A stretch of DNA of 60,636 bases. It comes from Terriglobales bacterium (GTDB lineage: Bacteria; Acidobacteriota; Terriglobia; Terriglobales; Acidobacteriaceae). A program made the translations under genes and the position numbers. Under the pieces are notes generated by a model. It saw only the letters and a list, made by a program, of their open reading frames with translations. It made no database searches and was not told the origin of the DNA. Position 1 is the stretch's first letter. The number at the start of each line of letters is the position of its first letter. The stretch is from the NCBI GenBank assembly GCA_035624455.1, contig DASPRM010000147.1, positions 1 through 60,636 on the forward strand, written 5' to 3'. Below, piece by piece: positions 24,818 to 33,902 of the stretch.

Positions 24818-26338
24818 GTGTGGACCGTGAAATTTCCTCGCTCGAGCGGCATCCTGCTTCACATCACATCCTTGCCAGGACCGGATGGCATCGGTGACCT
24901 CGGCCCGGCCGCCTACCACTTCGCTGATTTCCTGGCAGAGTCCAGCCAGAGCATCTGGCAGGTGTTGCCTGTAAATCCCACCGGCTACGGCGACTCTCCT
25001 TACCAGTGCTTTTCCGCATTCGCTGGGAATCCCTTGCTCATCGACTTGGCCCAACTCCAACCTCAGGGACTGCTCACTCCCTCGCCGCCTCCGCCATTTT
25101 CCTGCTACATCGATTACGGCACGGTCATCAACTACAAACTTGCGGAACTTCGCCGTGCAGCCGAGGCTTTCCTCTCCCTCCCATCGCATCCTCTGCGCGG
25201 CGACTTCGAACTCTTCTGCCGCACTCATTCTGCCTGGCTCGATGACTACGCTCTCTTCATGGCCTGCAAGGACGCTCATCACGGCGCCATGTGGTCAGAG
25301 TGGGACCCACCGCTTCGCCGGCGTGATCCGGATGCGCTCCGCCATGCACGCTCTCGCTACTCCCGCGAACTCGAGGTTTTCAAATTCTGCCAATTCATAT
25401 TTTTCCGCCAATGGCAGGCGCTGAAAGCCTACTGTCAGAAACTCAAGATTCGCATCATGGGTGACATTCCCATTTACGTTGCCCATGACAGCGCCGACGT
25501 CTGGGCGCATCCGGAGCTCTTCCATCTGAACCAAAATGGCAAGCCTACTGTAGTCGCCGGCGTCCCGCCCGATTACTTCAGTGCTACCGGCCAGCTCTGG
25601 GGAAATCCCATTTATCGCTGGGATGTGCTTGCTGCCTCCGGGTACAGCTGGTGGATCGATCGCTTCCGCGCGTCGCTGCGCCTCTTCGATATCGTCCGAC
25701 TTGATCACTTCCGGGGATTTGAAGCCTACTGGGAAATTCCTGGCGGCTCGCCAACCGCACAGACCGGCCGATGGGTCAAGGGACCCGGATCCGCCCTGTT
25801 TCGCGCTCTGCAGTCCGAGCTGGGCGATCTGCCGATCCTCGCAGAAAACCTTGGCGTCATCACCCCTGAGGTTGAGGCCATTCGCCACGAATTCGGCTTC
25901 CCGGGCATGAGCCTGCTCCAGTTTGCTTTCGGCACCGATCCGCAGGGGCCATCTTTCCGCCCCCACAATTATTCGCGCGACCTGGTCGCCTACACCGGTG
26001 GGCACGACAACGACACCACCGTGGGATGGTGGACCAGCTCCGGCTCCCAGGACAGCACTCGCAGCTCCGACGATGTGCGCCGCGAGCGCGAATTCGCCAA
26101 AGCCTATCTTGGGTTCGATACTCAGCCGGTCAATTGGGTCTTCATCCGTGCCGTCCTCGCGTCAGTGGCCGGGATTGGAATGATTCCTCTGCAGGATGTC
26201 CTCGCTCTGGGTAGCGAGGCTCGCATGAATTTGCCCGGATCGCTTAGCGGAAACTGGAGATGGCGCTATCAGGCAGGAGATCTTACCAGTGAGCTGAGCC
26301 ATCGCCTCAAAGTTCTTAGCGCCACCTACGATCGCTGA
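24818..26338 (+). CDS. malQ: 4-alpha-glucanotransferase (amylomaltase)
   Basis: 506 aa, standard length for GH77 MalQ. It transfers segments of alpha-1,4-glucans between chains, feeding maltodextrin use together with glucan phosphorylase. Visible motifs are the N-terminal SSGILLHITSLPG and GDSPYQCFSAFAGNP, the nucleophile block IVRLDHFRGFEAYWEIP, the acid/base block ILAENLG, and the third acidic residue in GGHDNDTTVGWW. The GTG start at 24818 is uncertain: another GTG nine bases on gives the more usual short leader before KFPRSSG, and neither has a clear ribosome site. Confidence 0.92.
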   Translation: MWTVKFPRSSGILLHITSLPGPDGIGDLGPAAYHFADFLAESSQSIWQVLPVNPTGYGDSPYQCFSAFAGNPLLIDLAQLQPQGLLTPSPPPPFSCYIDYGTVINYKLAELRRAAEAFLSLPSHPLRGDFELFCRTHSAWLDDYALFMACKDAHHGAMWSEWDPPLRRRDPDALRHARSRYSRELEVFKFCQFIFFRQWQALKAYCQKLKIRIMGDIPIYVAHDSADVWAHPELFHLNQNGKPTVVAGVPPDYFSATGQLWGNPIYRWDVLAASGYSWWIDRFRASLRLFDIVRLDHFRGFEAYWEIPGGSPTAQTGRWVKGPGSALFRALQSELGDLPILAENLGVITPEVEAIRHEFGFPGMSLLQFAFGTDPQGPSFRPHNYSRDLVAYTGGHDNDTTVGWWTSSGSQDSTRSSDDVRREREFAKAYLGFDTQPVNWVFIRAVLASVAGIGMIPLQDVLALGSEARMNLPGSLSGNWRWRYQAGDLTSELSHRLKVLSATYDR

Positions 26339-26370
26339 GTGGGCACTCCGCAATCAGCGCTCAGACGGTT

Positions 26371-26535
26371 TTGTCATCACGAGCGGGCGAAAGCCCGCGA
26401 GGGATCAGCAATTCTGCAATTTCCGGATGAACCTCCGACAGACAATGGAAGGCCAATTAGCGGGTGCCCCATCCTAGCCTGCCGTTGGCTAGGGTCGGCG
26501 GTCGAAGTGCAGCTTCGGCTATATTGGCCCATGCT
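26371..26535. repeat. Repeat-rich gap: GTCATCACGAGC element and copy 1 of a paired-hairpin repeat
   Basis: GTCATCACGAGC followed by the hairpin GCGGGC-gaaa-GCCCGC lies near 26373-26400. From about 26461 comes GTGCCCCATCCTAGCC...GGCTAGGG followed by GGTCGAAGTGCAGCTTCGG. The latter has the same two-hairpin design as the elements at 40252-40311 and 44937-44993, though its second hairpin differs in several bases. It separates malQ from the convergent MscS-like gene. Confidence 0.5.
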
Positions 26536-26554
26536 GATTACTGACTGCCGAGTG

Positions 26555-27265
26555 CTATAGCGGCGACAGCTCGTCTTCTTTCTCTTCCTTCTCCTTCTGG
26601 GCGGTCCCAAACCGTCGTTCCAGGAACTCTCGCGCCAGATCCTTTCCGCCCAAACCGAAGGCAATCGCCAGTCCCAGCATCAGCGCTCCGAACACAATCC
26701 CGAATGCTGTCAGAATCGTTACATCCGCGACTCCCAGCTCTTCAAACGCCATTGCCAGCGTCAGGATCACCAGCATGCTGCGGATCGAGAGCCCAACCAG
26801 CCGTGGTGATCGCACGTTGGCATTCACCGCTGCCAGTAGCGCCGCGCGCGAAAAGAAGCTCGCCGCTGCCAGGCCCAGAAACAGAATCACCAGTGCCACC
26901 AGCAGCCGCGGCAGCAACTGGAAGAATCTGGCAACGTAGTCCTCCAGGCCTACGATGCCCAGAACATTCACTCCCAGCAGAATGAAACCCAGCCACGCCA
27001 CCCAGAAAACAAATCGGGCCAGCAGCTCACTCGAAGACGGCAACGCCGCCTGATGCAGGAACTGCGTCGCTCCTGCGCTCTCCGAGAGGCGGTCGAACTT
27101 GGCCAGCCTCAGAATGGCCCTTAGAATCGATCGCAACAGCGCTGCAATCGCCCAGCCCACGAATGCGATGATGATCATCACCAGCAATCTGGGCAGCAGG
27201 TGGGCAAATCCACGGGCGATTTCCTGCCAGGCTTGCGTCAGCTCATTCACTACCAGATCTCGCAT
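26555..27265 (-). CDS. MscS-related conserved TM-helix membrane protein
   Basis: 236 aa with about five membrane helices and two copies of the conserved small-conductance-channel TM-helix pattern (VGWAIAALLRSILRAILRLAKFDRL near 37-60; GLAAASFFSRAALLA near 130-145; AFGLGGKDLAREFLERRFG near the end). This is the domain seen in proteins annotated as mechanosensitive ion channel family, but the cytoplasmic beta domain of true MscS is absent. It is the last gene of a tight operon, starting 6 nt after the glycosyltransferase stop, with trehalose synthase first. The context points to a role in osmotic response. The tail is a Glu/Lys-rich stretch. Confidence 0.75.
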   Translation of the reverse strand: MRDLVVNELTQAWQEIARGFAHLLPRLLVMIIIAFVGWAIAALLRSILRAILRLAKFDRLSESAGATQFLHQAALPSSSELLARFVFWVAWLGFILLGVNVLGIVGLEDYVARFFQLLPRLLVALVILFLGLAAASFFSRAALLAAVNANVRSPRLVGLSIRSMLVILTLAMAFEELGVADVTILTAFGIVFGALMLGLAIAFGLGGKDLAREFLERRFGTAQKEKEEKEDELSPL

Positions 27266-27271
27266 GGCTAC

Positions 27272-28546
27272 TCACTTCCCGCCGTTCCAGCGTTCCAAAA
27301 GGTACGGCTTTTGCCGCTCAAATTCGCGGCACACGACTTCGATGTTCTTCTCCACCTGTTCCGCCGACGCGTTGCGGTTTTCCATCATGAACGTACACAT
27401 TCTTCCCCGGTACAGTGGAACCAGGGCCTGGATGATGTGATCCCGGTTCATCACCGCCTTGTGATAGGAAGCCGCAAATTCATAAACCGTTCTTGCCCAC
27501 AACCCCTCTGGATAGCAGAATTCGTCTTCCTGAGCCTTTGCCAGCCGCTGCAGGTCAGCCATCGTGCTGTCGGAAAGAATGGACCGTAAAACCGAGTCCA
27601 GTTCAACCACGCCTGAGCTGAACATATCCCGCAAGCTCTTGCGGTTGACCCGTACTGGTTCCAGCGTGACCTCGTATTCCTTGCCTAGTGTCGGCACTGG
27701 CTGCACCTCGGAGTTGTTGCTCCACGCGGAATACCTGGCCTCCAGCGACCAATACAGCGCGCCCACGGTCTGCCGCATCGCCCCCACCAGGTCGCTCGAG
27801 CGTCGATCCGCTAGAACCTTGGTTCCCAGGAAAGCCTGGCAGATGCGGTAGCCGCCGGTGATCGCGCTCAGGCTCAATGAGATTTCCGCTCCGCTCCGCC
27901 CCACTTCGTGCTGCCACACTTCTTCTCCCAGGAACTGCCCTCCCAGCCGGCCTGAAAATCCGAATTCCGACGCATACGGCTCGCGCAGATCGCGAGCATA
28001 TAACGCTCGCGTCATCGGATACACCAAATTGGTCAGCAATACACCTTCGTACTTATGCCGGCGATAGGTAGGCGCGACAAAATCGTAATTTTCGCTATAA
28101 ATCGGCCGCAGCAGCCGCTCTATCCACTCCGGCTGTGCGTTGGTCGATTCCGGCGAAATCACCGCGCATGCCTTAGCCCGCAGCAGATCCGCCGCCGCCA
28201 GGATCGTGCGCAGCGCGGTTCCCGTCGACGGTGTGTGCGAATACTGAGTGCTGATCGAGTGCAATGTGCGCAACGTATACAGGTTAGCGACGTGGCGTAC
28301 GTCGCTGATCGATGCCTCTGCCACTCGCTCGCGCGTCCCATCGTTGGATCCGCCATCGGGATTAATGATCGCCGCTCGCTCGCGCGGAAAGCTCTTCAGC
28401 AATCCCGCTACAATCGCTTGCGTGACCGGCACCACCGTCTTGACGTTGTTGTACGTAGGAAGGCCTACCAGGATGTCCACCTCGCCTACATTCATCAGCT
28501 GGCGAACTAGATCATCGGTAAGTACGCTCTCCTCCACCCGCTTCAC
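27272..28546 (-). CDS. GT-A glycosyltransferase, glucosyl-phosphoglycerate/mannosylglycerate synthase-like
   Basis: 424 aa. The GT-A start VDILVGLPTYNNVKTVVPV (about 23-41) and the later INPDGGSNDGT block resemble the GpgS/mannosylglycerate synthase group that makes glucosylglycerate- or mannosylglycerate-type compatible solutes; a classical DxD could not be placed with confidence. The middle contains a YRRHKYEGVLLTNLVYPMTRALY stretch and a family-like acceptor segment FGFSGRLGG. It lies in one operon downstream of trehalose synthase (65-base gap) and directly before an MscS-like gene, which supports an osmoprotectant role. The actual acceptor (glycerate, phosphoglycerate, other) is not decided by the sequence. 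Confidence 0.72.
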   Translation of the reverse strand: MKRVEESVLTDDLVRQLMNVGEVDILVGLPTYNNVKTVVPVTQAIVAGLLKSFPRERAAIINPDGGSNDGTRERVAEASISDVRHVANLYTLRTLHSISTQYSHTPSTGTALRTILAAADLLRAKACAVISPESTNAQPEWIERLLRPIYSENYDFVAPTYRRHKYEGVLLTNLVYPMTRALYARDLREPYASEFGFSGRLGGQFLGEEVWQHEVGRSGAEISLSLSAITGGYRICQAFLGTKVLADRRSSDLVGAMRQTVGALYWSLEARYSAWSNNSEVQPVPTLGKEYEVTLEPVRVNRKSLRDMFSSGVVELDSVLRSILSDSTMADLQRLAKAQEDEFCYPEGLWARTVYEFAASYHKAVMNRDHIIQALVPLYRGRMCTFMMENRNASAEQVEKNIEVVCREFERQKPYLLERWNGGK

Positions 28547-28611
28547 TCTCCACGAAAATTACAGCCTCGCCTGAAACGATCGCTGAGAATTGACGAACCG
28601 CACCAGTGCTC

Positions 28612-30306
28612 TCACAACCGCCGCAGGCGGAACCAATAGAACTGATAGGGGCCCATAGTCAAAAGATATGGCAGCTCACCAATACGGGGAAAAATGTTTC
28701 TTCCGAACATCTCGATCAAAATGCTCCCCTTGTACCGCCGCAGATCCAGTTCCACGGCTTGTGCCGAGCTCGACAGGTTGTTTACCACCAGCACCGTGTC
28801 GTTGCCCAACTGCCGCACGTAGGCCAGCACCCGGTGGTTGGCCGGATATAGAAACTCAATCGATCCCCGCCCGAATACCTGCGAAGAGCGTCGCACTTTT
28901 ATGATCCGTTGCGTCCAGGAGAGCAGCGAATGCTCCGACCGCTTCTGCGATTCCACGTTCACGGCCTGGTAACCGTAAACGGGATTCAAAATCAACGGGG
29001 AGTAGAGACTCTCCGGATCCGCGGCGGAAAAGCCCGCGTTCCACCCTCCATTCCACTGCATTGGCGTACGCACACCATTACGGTCGCCGAGATAGATGTT
29101 GTCACCCATCCCGATTTCGTCACCGTAGTAGATAATTGGCGTCCCCGGCATCGACAACAGCATGCCATTCATCAGTTCGATGCGGCGGCGATCGTTCTCC
29201 AGCAGCGGCGCCAAACGCCGCCGGATCCCCAGGTTCAGCCGCATCGTCTTGTCGCGCGCATACACGTCGTACATATAGTCGCGCTCGATGTCAGTCACCA
29301 TCTCCAGAGTCAGTTCATCATGATTGCGGAGAAACAACGCCCATTGGCAGGAGGAGGGAATGGCCGGCGTCTGCTGCAGAATTTCGCTGATCGGCTTGCG
29401 GTCTTCCAGCTTCAGCCCCATGAACATTCGCGGCATCAGCGGGAAATGGAAGGCCATGTGAAACTCTTCCCCTTCGGCAAAGTACGCTCGCAGATCGGCG
29501 GGCCACTGGTTGGCCTCTGCCAGCAGCATTCTTCCCGGATATTCTTTGTCCAGCCTCGCACGAAACTCGCGAATCACGGCGTGAGTTTCGGGCAAGTTCT
29601 CGCAGCTGGTCCCTTCGCGCTCCACCAGATACGGAACTGCGTCCAACCGGAAACCGTCTACACCGATCTCCAGCCAGAACTTCATCACGTTCCACATTTC
29701 TTCTCGAACTGCGGGATTGTCGTAGTTCAGGTCAGGCTGGTGACTGAAAAAGCGATGCCAGTAATACTGCTTGGAGATCGTATCCCACGCCCAGTTCGAC
29801 ATCTCCGTGTCGAGAAAAATGATCCGCACCCCGCGATACTTGGTATCGGTGTCGTTCCACACATACCAATCTCGTTTGGGGTTGTCGCGCGAGCTGCGAG
29901 ATTCCAGAAACCACGGGTGCTGATCCGAGGTGTGGTTCAGCACCATCTCGATAAGCACCCGCATCCCGCGTTCATGCGCACCGGTCAGGAAGCTCTTGAA
30001 ATCATCCAGCGTTCCATAACTCGGGTGAACCGATTGGTAGTCGGAGATGTCATAACCATCGTCCCGCAGCGGTGAAGGGAAAAAGGGCATCAACCAGATG
30101 GCTGTTATCCCCACGTTCTGTAGGTAGTCCAACCTTTGTGCCAGTCCCCGAAAATCGCCAATTCCATCGGCATTGCTGTCGCAGAACGTGCGCACGTGAA
30201 CCTGGTAAATAATCGCATCCTTGTACCAAAGTGCATCCGGCTGGACCTGCAATGCACTTCCTGCGCCTTTGGATCCCGTCACTGTTCTTGGAGGGGTTTC
30301 CAGCAT
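28612..30306 (-). CDS. treS: Maltose alpha-D-glucosyltransferase (trehalose synthase)
   Basis: 564 aa from ATG 30306, chosen because the conserved DALWYKDAIIYQVHVRTF follows soon after; the frame extends 22 codons further. GH13 blocks are present: DGYDISDY, VLNHTSDQHPWF, GFRLDAVPYL (nucleophile Asp), LLAEANQWP (acid/base Glu) and FLRNHDELT (third Asp), with YYGDEIGMGDNIYLGDRNGVRTPMQW typical of TreS. It interconverts maltose and trehalose. It lacks the fused maltokinase domain found in some relatives. First gene of the treS-glycosyltransferase-MscS-like operon. Together with nearby glgP and malQ it links glycogen breakdown to trehalose formation. Confidence 0.93.
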   Translation of the reverse strand: MLETPPRTVTGSKGAGSALQVQPDALWYKDAIIYQVHVRTFCDSNADGIGDFRGLAQRLDYLQNVGITAIWLMPFFPSPLRDDGYDISDYQSVHPSYGTLDDFKSFLTGAHERGMRVLIEMVLNHTSDQHPWFLESRSSRDNPKRDWYVWNDTDTKYRGVRIIFLDTEMSNWAWDTISKQYYWHRFFSHQPDLNYDNPAVREEMWNVMKFWLEIGVDGFRLDAVPYLVEREGTSCENLPETHAVIREFRARLDKEYPGRMLLAEANQWPADLRAYFAEGEEFHMAFHFPLMPRMFMGLKLEDRKPISEILQQTPAIPSSCQWALFLRNHDELTLEMVTDIERDYMYDVYARDKTMRLNLGIRRRLAPLLENDRRRIELMNGMLLSMPGTPIIYYGDEIGMGDNIYLGDRNGVRTPMQWNGGWNAGFSAADPESLYSPLILNPVYGYQAVNVESQKRSEHSLLSWTQRIIKVRRSSQVFGRGSIEFLYPANHRVLAYVRQLGNDTVLVVNNLSSSAQAVELDLRRYKGSILIEMFGRNIFPRIGELPYLLTMGPYQFYWFRLRRL

Positions 30307-30443
30307 TTGACATCCCCGGCCGAGGGCGGCGTGCCAGTCTCTTCCATAAGTCCGCCGCCCGACCCTGCTCACAACAATATAAACTCCCCAGGTGGCAACC
30401 TGCAGCCATCGCCCTCATCCAACCTCACGCTACTGGGGGGACT

Positions 30444-30602
30444 ATGAGCATCTTCACCATTCTGTTCATTGTTTTGATTTTGGCTTGGCTTTTCGGGTTC
30501 GGCGTGTTCCACGTCGCCGGTGGGTTGATTCACATCCTGCTGATCCTTGCGGTGATCTCTCTAATCCTGCACTTTGTTCGGGGAACTGCCAGGACGGTTT
30601 AG
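30444..30602 (+). CDS. Small lmo0937-type membrane protein (52 aa)
   Basis: 52 aa, almost entirely two hydrophobic helices (MSIFTILFIVLILAWLFGFG, then AGGLIHILLILAVISLILHF) ending in VRGTARTV. This matches the very short lmo0937-like membrane proteins common in soil bacteria, often near stress genes; function is unknown. The ATG at 30444 is preceded by a GGGGGG run 4 nt upstream. Convergent with a small secreted-protein ORF whose end it overlaps. Confidence 0.75.
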   Translation: MSIFTILFIVLILAWLFGFGVFHVAGGLIHILLILAVISLILHFVRGTARTV

Positions 30603-30773
30603 AAGACCGTTCGGCAGGCCCGCAGGCGCGAACGGCTTGCCCCAGCGCTGCTGAACATCGCTCTTCGCACTTTGATCCGAATTTTGAGCGTTTTCGGAAT
30701 TCTGAGAATTTGTCTGTCGTCCCCAGGCTGCCAGCGCCAAAAACAACACAAGAACAGCTATGGCCTTACTCAT
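30561..30773 (-). CDS. Possible small secreted protein (70 aa)
   Basis: 70 aa with a convincing signal peptide (MSKAIAVLVLFLALAAWG) followed by a Gln/Asn/Ser-rich segment. AGGGA lies 6 nt upstream of the ATG. Its last 14 codons overlap the end of the convergent lmo0937-like gene, which lowers confidence. No family recognised. Confidence 0.42.
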   Translation of the reverse strand: MSKAIAVLVLFLALAAWGRQTNSQNSENAQNSDQSAKSDVQQRWGKPFAPAGLPNGLLNRPGSSPNKVQD

Positions 30774-30813
30774 TTAAGCTTCCCTATCCTGTTTGGTTGC
30801 CAGAAGTCACAAT

Positions 30814-30840
30814 CCGCTACTACCCTTCCGGTAGTAGCGG
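30814..30840. terminator. Hairpin after the CsbD-fusion gene
   Basis: Perfect 11-bp stem CCGCTACTACC-cttcc-GGTAGTAGCGG, 22 bases beyond the stop of the minus-strand gene at 30862. No T-tract on either side, so it is a terminator or processing hairpin only by position. Confidence 0.45.
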
Positions 30841-30861
30841 ATCGCGAGTTTCAAGGTTGGA

Positions 30862-31812
30862 CTACCCTACTCTGTGTCGTTCTACGTCGGTTTCAGGCAC
30901 GCGTCCGGCAGGCACCTTCCAATCGCTCACCTGACGCTCCGCCTCCGCTCGCGTAATCCCGTACCTCTCCTGGATTTTCCCAATCAGTTGGTCTTTCTTT
31001 CCGGCAATCACATCAAGGTCATCATTGGTGAGCTTGCCCCATTTTTCCTTCACAGCGCCTTTCATTTGCTTCCACTTACCTTCCATCTGGTCCCACATTC
31101 CACTTCTCCCTTCGTTGTATTCTTGTGGCGCGGTCGTGCTCTCGTACTCGGTCGCATCGCTATATCCCGCAGATGGGTCCGAAGCTACATATGCCGGGCC
31201 GGGATAGACTCGTTCTTCCCGCACCGGGCCTTCAGCGTCTTCAACCTCCTCAACAGGTTCCGGGTAAGGCCGGTCAGAAGTGGCGAAGTCCGCCGAACTC
31301 TCTCCACTGGAAGAGATGTCTTCTGCTCCCGTCGATTCCAGGACCTCTTTCGCGCGCTTTGTCCAGTCGGAATCATCGCAATGCACCGAAAGTAGAATCC
31401 CTCCCTTTCGAATGCGCCCCTCGTAACGCTTCGCCTCAAACTCGGGGATGCCCATGCCTACCAGCGCTCCTGCAATCCCTCCCGCCGCTCCTACTGCTCC
31501 GATTCCAGCCAGTGCGGCCAGGACCGGGCCCGCCGCCATAAATGGGCCCACTCCCGGAATGGCGAGGGCTCCAATTCCAGCCAGCCATCCCAAAGCACCG
31601 CCCACTACGGCGCCAGTGGCAGCTCCAGCGGTGGCTCCTTCCGGCGCTTTGCTTGCCTTCGTGGTGGCCAATTCTTTCGACCCAAGATTCTCAGGCAGCA
31701 GCACCGATACGTCCTCGTAGCGGTAGCCTGCTGTCCTCAGCTTTTCTAAAGCCCCGTCCAAATGCAGTCTGTCTTCGTAAATTCCGAATACGGCTGTATT
31801 CTTTCCTGCCAT
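30862..31812 (-). CDS. Stress protein: YflT/general-stress-like domain fused to a CsbD domain
   Basis: 316 aa. The N-terminal part (about 1-55) has AVFGIYEDRLHLDGALEKLRTAGY, typical of the YflT/general stress protein 17M domain. A Gly/Ala-rich glycine-zipper stretch (about 60-125) follows, then a short domain ending VHCDDSDWTKRAKEVLESTGAEDI. An acidic Tyr/Pro/Glu linker (about 160-235) leads to a CsbD-like domain (WDQMEGKWKQMKGAVKEKWGKLTNDDLDVIAGKKDQLIGKIQERYGI, about 240-285). Both families are sigma-B-type stress proteins in Bacillus; here they form one chain. Divergent from the membrane glycosyltransferase gene; followed by a hairpin at 30814. Confidence 0.82.
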   Translation of the reverse strand: MAGKNTAVFGIYEDRLHLDGALEKLRTAGYRYEDVSVLLPENLGSKELATTKASKAPEGATAGAATGAVVGGALGWLAGIGALAIPGVGPFMAAGPVLAALAGIGAVGAAGGIAGALVGMGIPEFEAKRYEGRIRKGGILLSVHCDDSDWTKRAKEVLESTGAEDISSSGESSADFATSDRPYPEPVEEVEDAEGPVREERVYPGPAYVASDPSAGYSDATEYESTTAPQEYNEGRSGMWDQMEGKWKQMKGAVKEKWGKLTNDDLDVIAGKKDQLIGKIQERYGITRAEAERQVSDWKVPAGRVPETDVERHRVG

Positions 31813-32062
31813 TCCTCCCCCTTGGTTGCCTGCACTACCAATCCCTGACTGTTCCGATACCTACTTTCTCGACCTCAGCCAGTCTAGGTTTGGCAAAGCT
31901 GTGCAGCCATCCGGCAATGCCCCTAGTTCGAATGAAAAACCCATTAGTATTTGCTGCAAGCGCGGGGATGGAGTCGCGTTTGTCAGAGTTCTCATCCCGG
32001 ATCTGTACCTAATTTGCTTAGACAGGACACGCGTGCTCGTGCAGGACGCGATTCCACACTTC

Positions 32063-33514
32063 ATGTTCAGAGTTTGCAGGTATCCTGCTGACGTGTCAGC
32101 CCGAGTTCGGAAGTATGTTGAGCTAGTATTCGCGTCTGTCGTCCTGATCTGCGCTCTCGTCAATCTCTTCGGTTCCGTTGCGCGAGCGCGCGTCTCGTAT
32201 CAGCTCAACTATGAAGAAGGCAACATCCTCAACACCGCCGACCGTATTCTCCAGGGCCTTTCTCCCTATCCCGATCCTCACGGATGGCCGAGTGTCATCA
32301 ATCCTTACGGTCCTATTCCCTACTATCTCGTTTCTGCGGTCGTGCGGATCTGGGGTCTTTCCTTTTTCCCTTCCCGGCTGTTGATCGTACTTTGTACTTG
32401 CCTGATCGCGATTGTGATCGCTGCCCTGGTACGGCGCTGGGGAGGCTCATGGCTGGCAGGAATAGCTTTTGCCGCCCTTTACCTCTGCGACCCGGTAGTA
32501 CAAGACTGGACTGGCTTGTTGCGTGTCGACTTGATTGCCTTGCTATTCACTTTGGCGGGCTTGTTTGTCTTCGCCACTCAACCGCGGCGGTGGTGGCCGT
32601 CCGCCTTGCTTTTTGTTGCCGCCCTCTTCTGCAAATACACCATGCTCGCCGCCCCTGCCGCCTGCGTAACCTGGCTTCTGTTTCAACACGACTGGCGCGG
32701 CGCTTTGCGCGCCGTGGTATTCGCCTCTGTTCTCTCCGTAGCTGCTTTCGCTGTGATTCAGTGGGCCACGCACAGTTGGTTCGCTTTCTACATGTTCCAC
32801 ACCCACCCTGATCCCTTCCTCCTGCGCCAATACCTTGACGGCATCGCCGATGCGGCAAAAGGAAATGCGTTGCTCCTCGTGCTTTGCGCCGTGCTTCTCG
32901 TGCACGACTTGCGTCTACGGAGACCCTCGGTGCCGCTGCTCTATCTGTTGTTTTCTGTAATTGGCGCAGTCACGATGGGAAAGGCTGGCTCTGACACCAA
33001 TCACCTGCTGGAATTGACCGCTGCCACTTGTCTGGCAGCCGGTGCCGTCTGGAGTGTGCTCTGGGAGATTCCAGCACCCAAACCGCGCTGGGCAGCCACT
33101 GCGCTGGCGTTGCTGCTCGCCATTCTAGCCATTCGTCATGCCACCGAAGTGGGATTCGAGGGACCTTACCCGGGCTGCGAGCCCGCGTACGCCTTCGTGC
33201 GCGCGCATCCCGGTAAGAATTTTCTGTCTGAGAACCTCGGGGCCGTCGTGATGGCTCATCACCCACTCTTGATTTCCAACCCCTTCGTCTACACGCAGCT
33301 TGTTGAATACGGCGGCTGGTCCGACCAGTCTCTTCAGCAGCAAATCCGCGATCCCTATTACGACCTGATCATCATGAATACGGAACCTGCGCAGGAGTGG
33401 TCGGACGAAGTGATCGCAGCCTTGCGCGAGCATTACGTCCCGGTGGCACACTTCAACTGTGAATTAGCGGAACAGATGTGGGAGCCGATGCGTCCAGTCG
33501 AGAAGCGCCCTTGA
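32063..33514 (+). CDS. Polytopic membrane glycosyltransferase (GT39/GT87-like)
   Basis: 483 aa from ATG 32063; the start is uncertain, as the frame is open to 31826 and a GTG lies at 32092, none with a clear ribosome site. It has about nine to eleven membrane helices. The first periplasmic loop carries YQLNYEEGNILNTADRILQGLSPYPDP, the acidic-pair motif expected of GT-C enzymes that use polyprenyl-phosphate sugars, and later NPYGPIPYYL. The C-terminal soluble part includes GNFLSENLGAVVMAHHPLLISNPFVY-like text seen in acidobacterial homologues. It probably transfers a sugar to an envelope glycan or protein; the acceptor is unknown. It stands alone between the CsbD-fusion gene and a convergent PilZ gene. 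Confidence 0.7.
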   Translation: MFRVCRYPADVSARVRKYVELVFASVVLICALVNLFGSVARARVSYQLNYEEGNILNTADRILQGLSPYPDPHGWPSVINPYGPIPYYLVSAVVRIWGLSFFPSRLLIVLCTCLIAIVIAALVRRWGGSWLAGIAFAALYLCDPVVQDWTGLLRVDLIALLFTLAGLFVFATQPRRWWPSALLFVAALFCKYTMLAAPAACVTWLLFQHDWRGALRAVVFASVLSVAAFAVIQWATHSWFAFYMFHTHPDPFLLRQYLDGIADAAKGNALLLVLCAVLLVHDLRLRRPSVPLLYLLFSVIGAVTMGKAGSDTNHLLELTAATCLAAGAVWSVLWEIPAPKPRWAATALALLLAILAIRHATEVGFEGPYPGCEPAYAFVRAHPGKNFLSENLGAVVMAHHPLLISNPFVYTQLVEYGGWSDQSLQQQIRDPYYDLIIMNTEPAQEWSDEVIAALREHYVPVAHFNCELAEQMWEPMRPVEKRP

Positions 33515-33566
33515 CCATCTGGCCATCCGGCCTCAGGTTCAAGTTGGCTCTGGAATCCGGCCAGCC

Positions 33567-33902
33567 TCAGCTTGTCCGCATGCCGCGAAGCAGATCGCTC
33601 AACCGGTGATGGTCTTCATCTTCCAAGGCGACAAACCGAAACCCTTGGGCGGTGGCTTTGCGATCGGGCCGCAGAAACTCGACTAACCCGCGGATCGGGC
33701 CATCGGCGCTATCCAGCACTACTTCGCCAAAACTGCCGTTTCCGATCGGCTTGCCAATTTCGACCAGGCCGCCAGTCAGGGATACCTTCAGCAGCATTCC
33801 TTGCATGCGCTTGCCTTCCACTGCCAGACGTACCGGTTTGGGATGTGAAAGATGGACGCGGGGAGCCCGCACTTGGCCATGGGGATTGGGGAAATTAGCC
33901 AT
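33567..33902 (-). CDS. Small PilZ-like domain protein
   Basis: 111 aa from ATG 33902 with GGGAGG 7 nt upstream; an in-frame GTG at 33917 overlaps that ribosome site. The layout (PRVHLSHPKPVRLAVEGK, LLKVSLTGGLVEI, then a C-terminal GFRFVALEDEDHHRLSDLLRG) is that of a PilZ domain. The c-di-GMP signature is degenerate: RAPR in place of RxxxR, and KVSLTG in place of D/N-x-S-x-x-G. It may therefore not bind c-di-GMP. Divergent from the large PilZ-GAF-TonB gene. Confidence 0.65.
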   Translation of the reverse strand: MANFPNPHGQVRAPRVHLSHPKPVRLAVEGKRMQGMLLKVSLTGGLVEIGKPIGNGSFGEVVLDSADGPIRGLVEFLRPDRKATAQGFRFVALEDEDHHRLSDLLRGMRTS

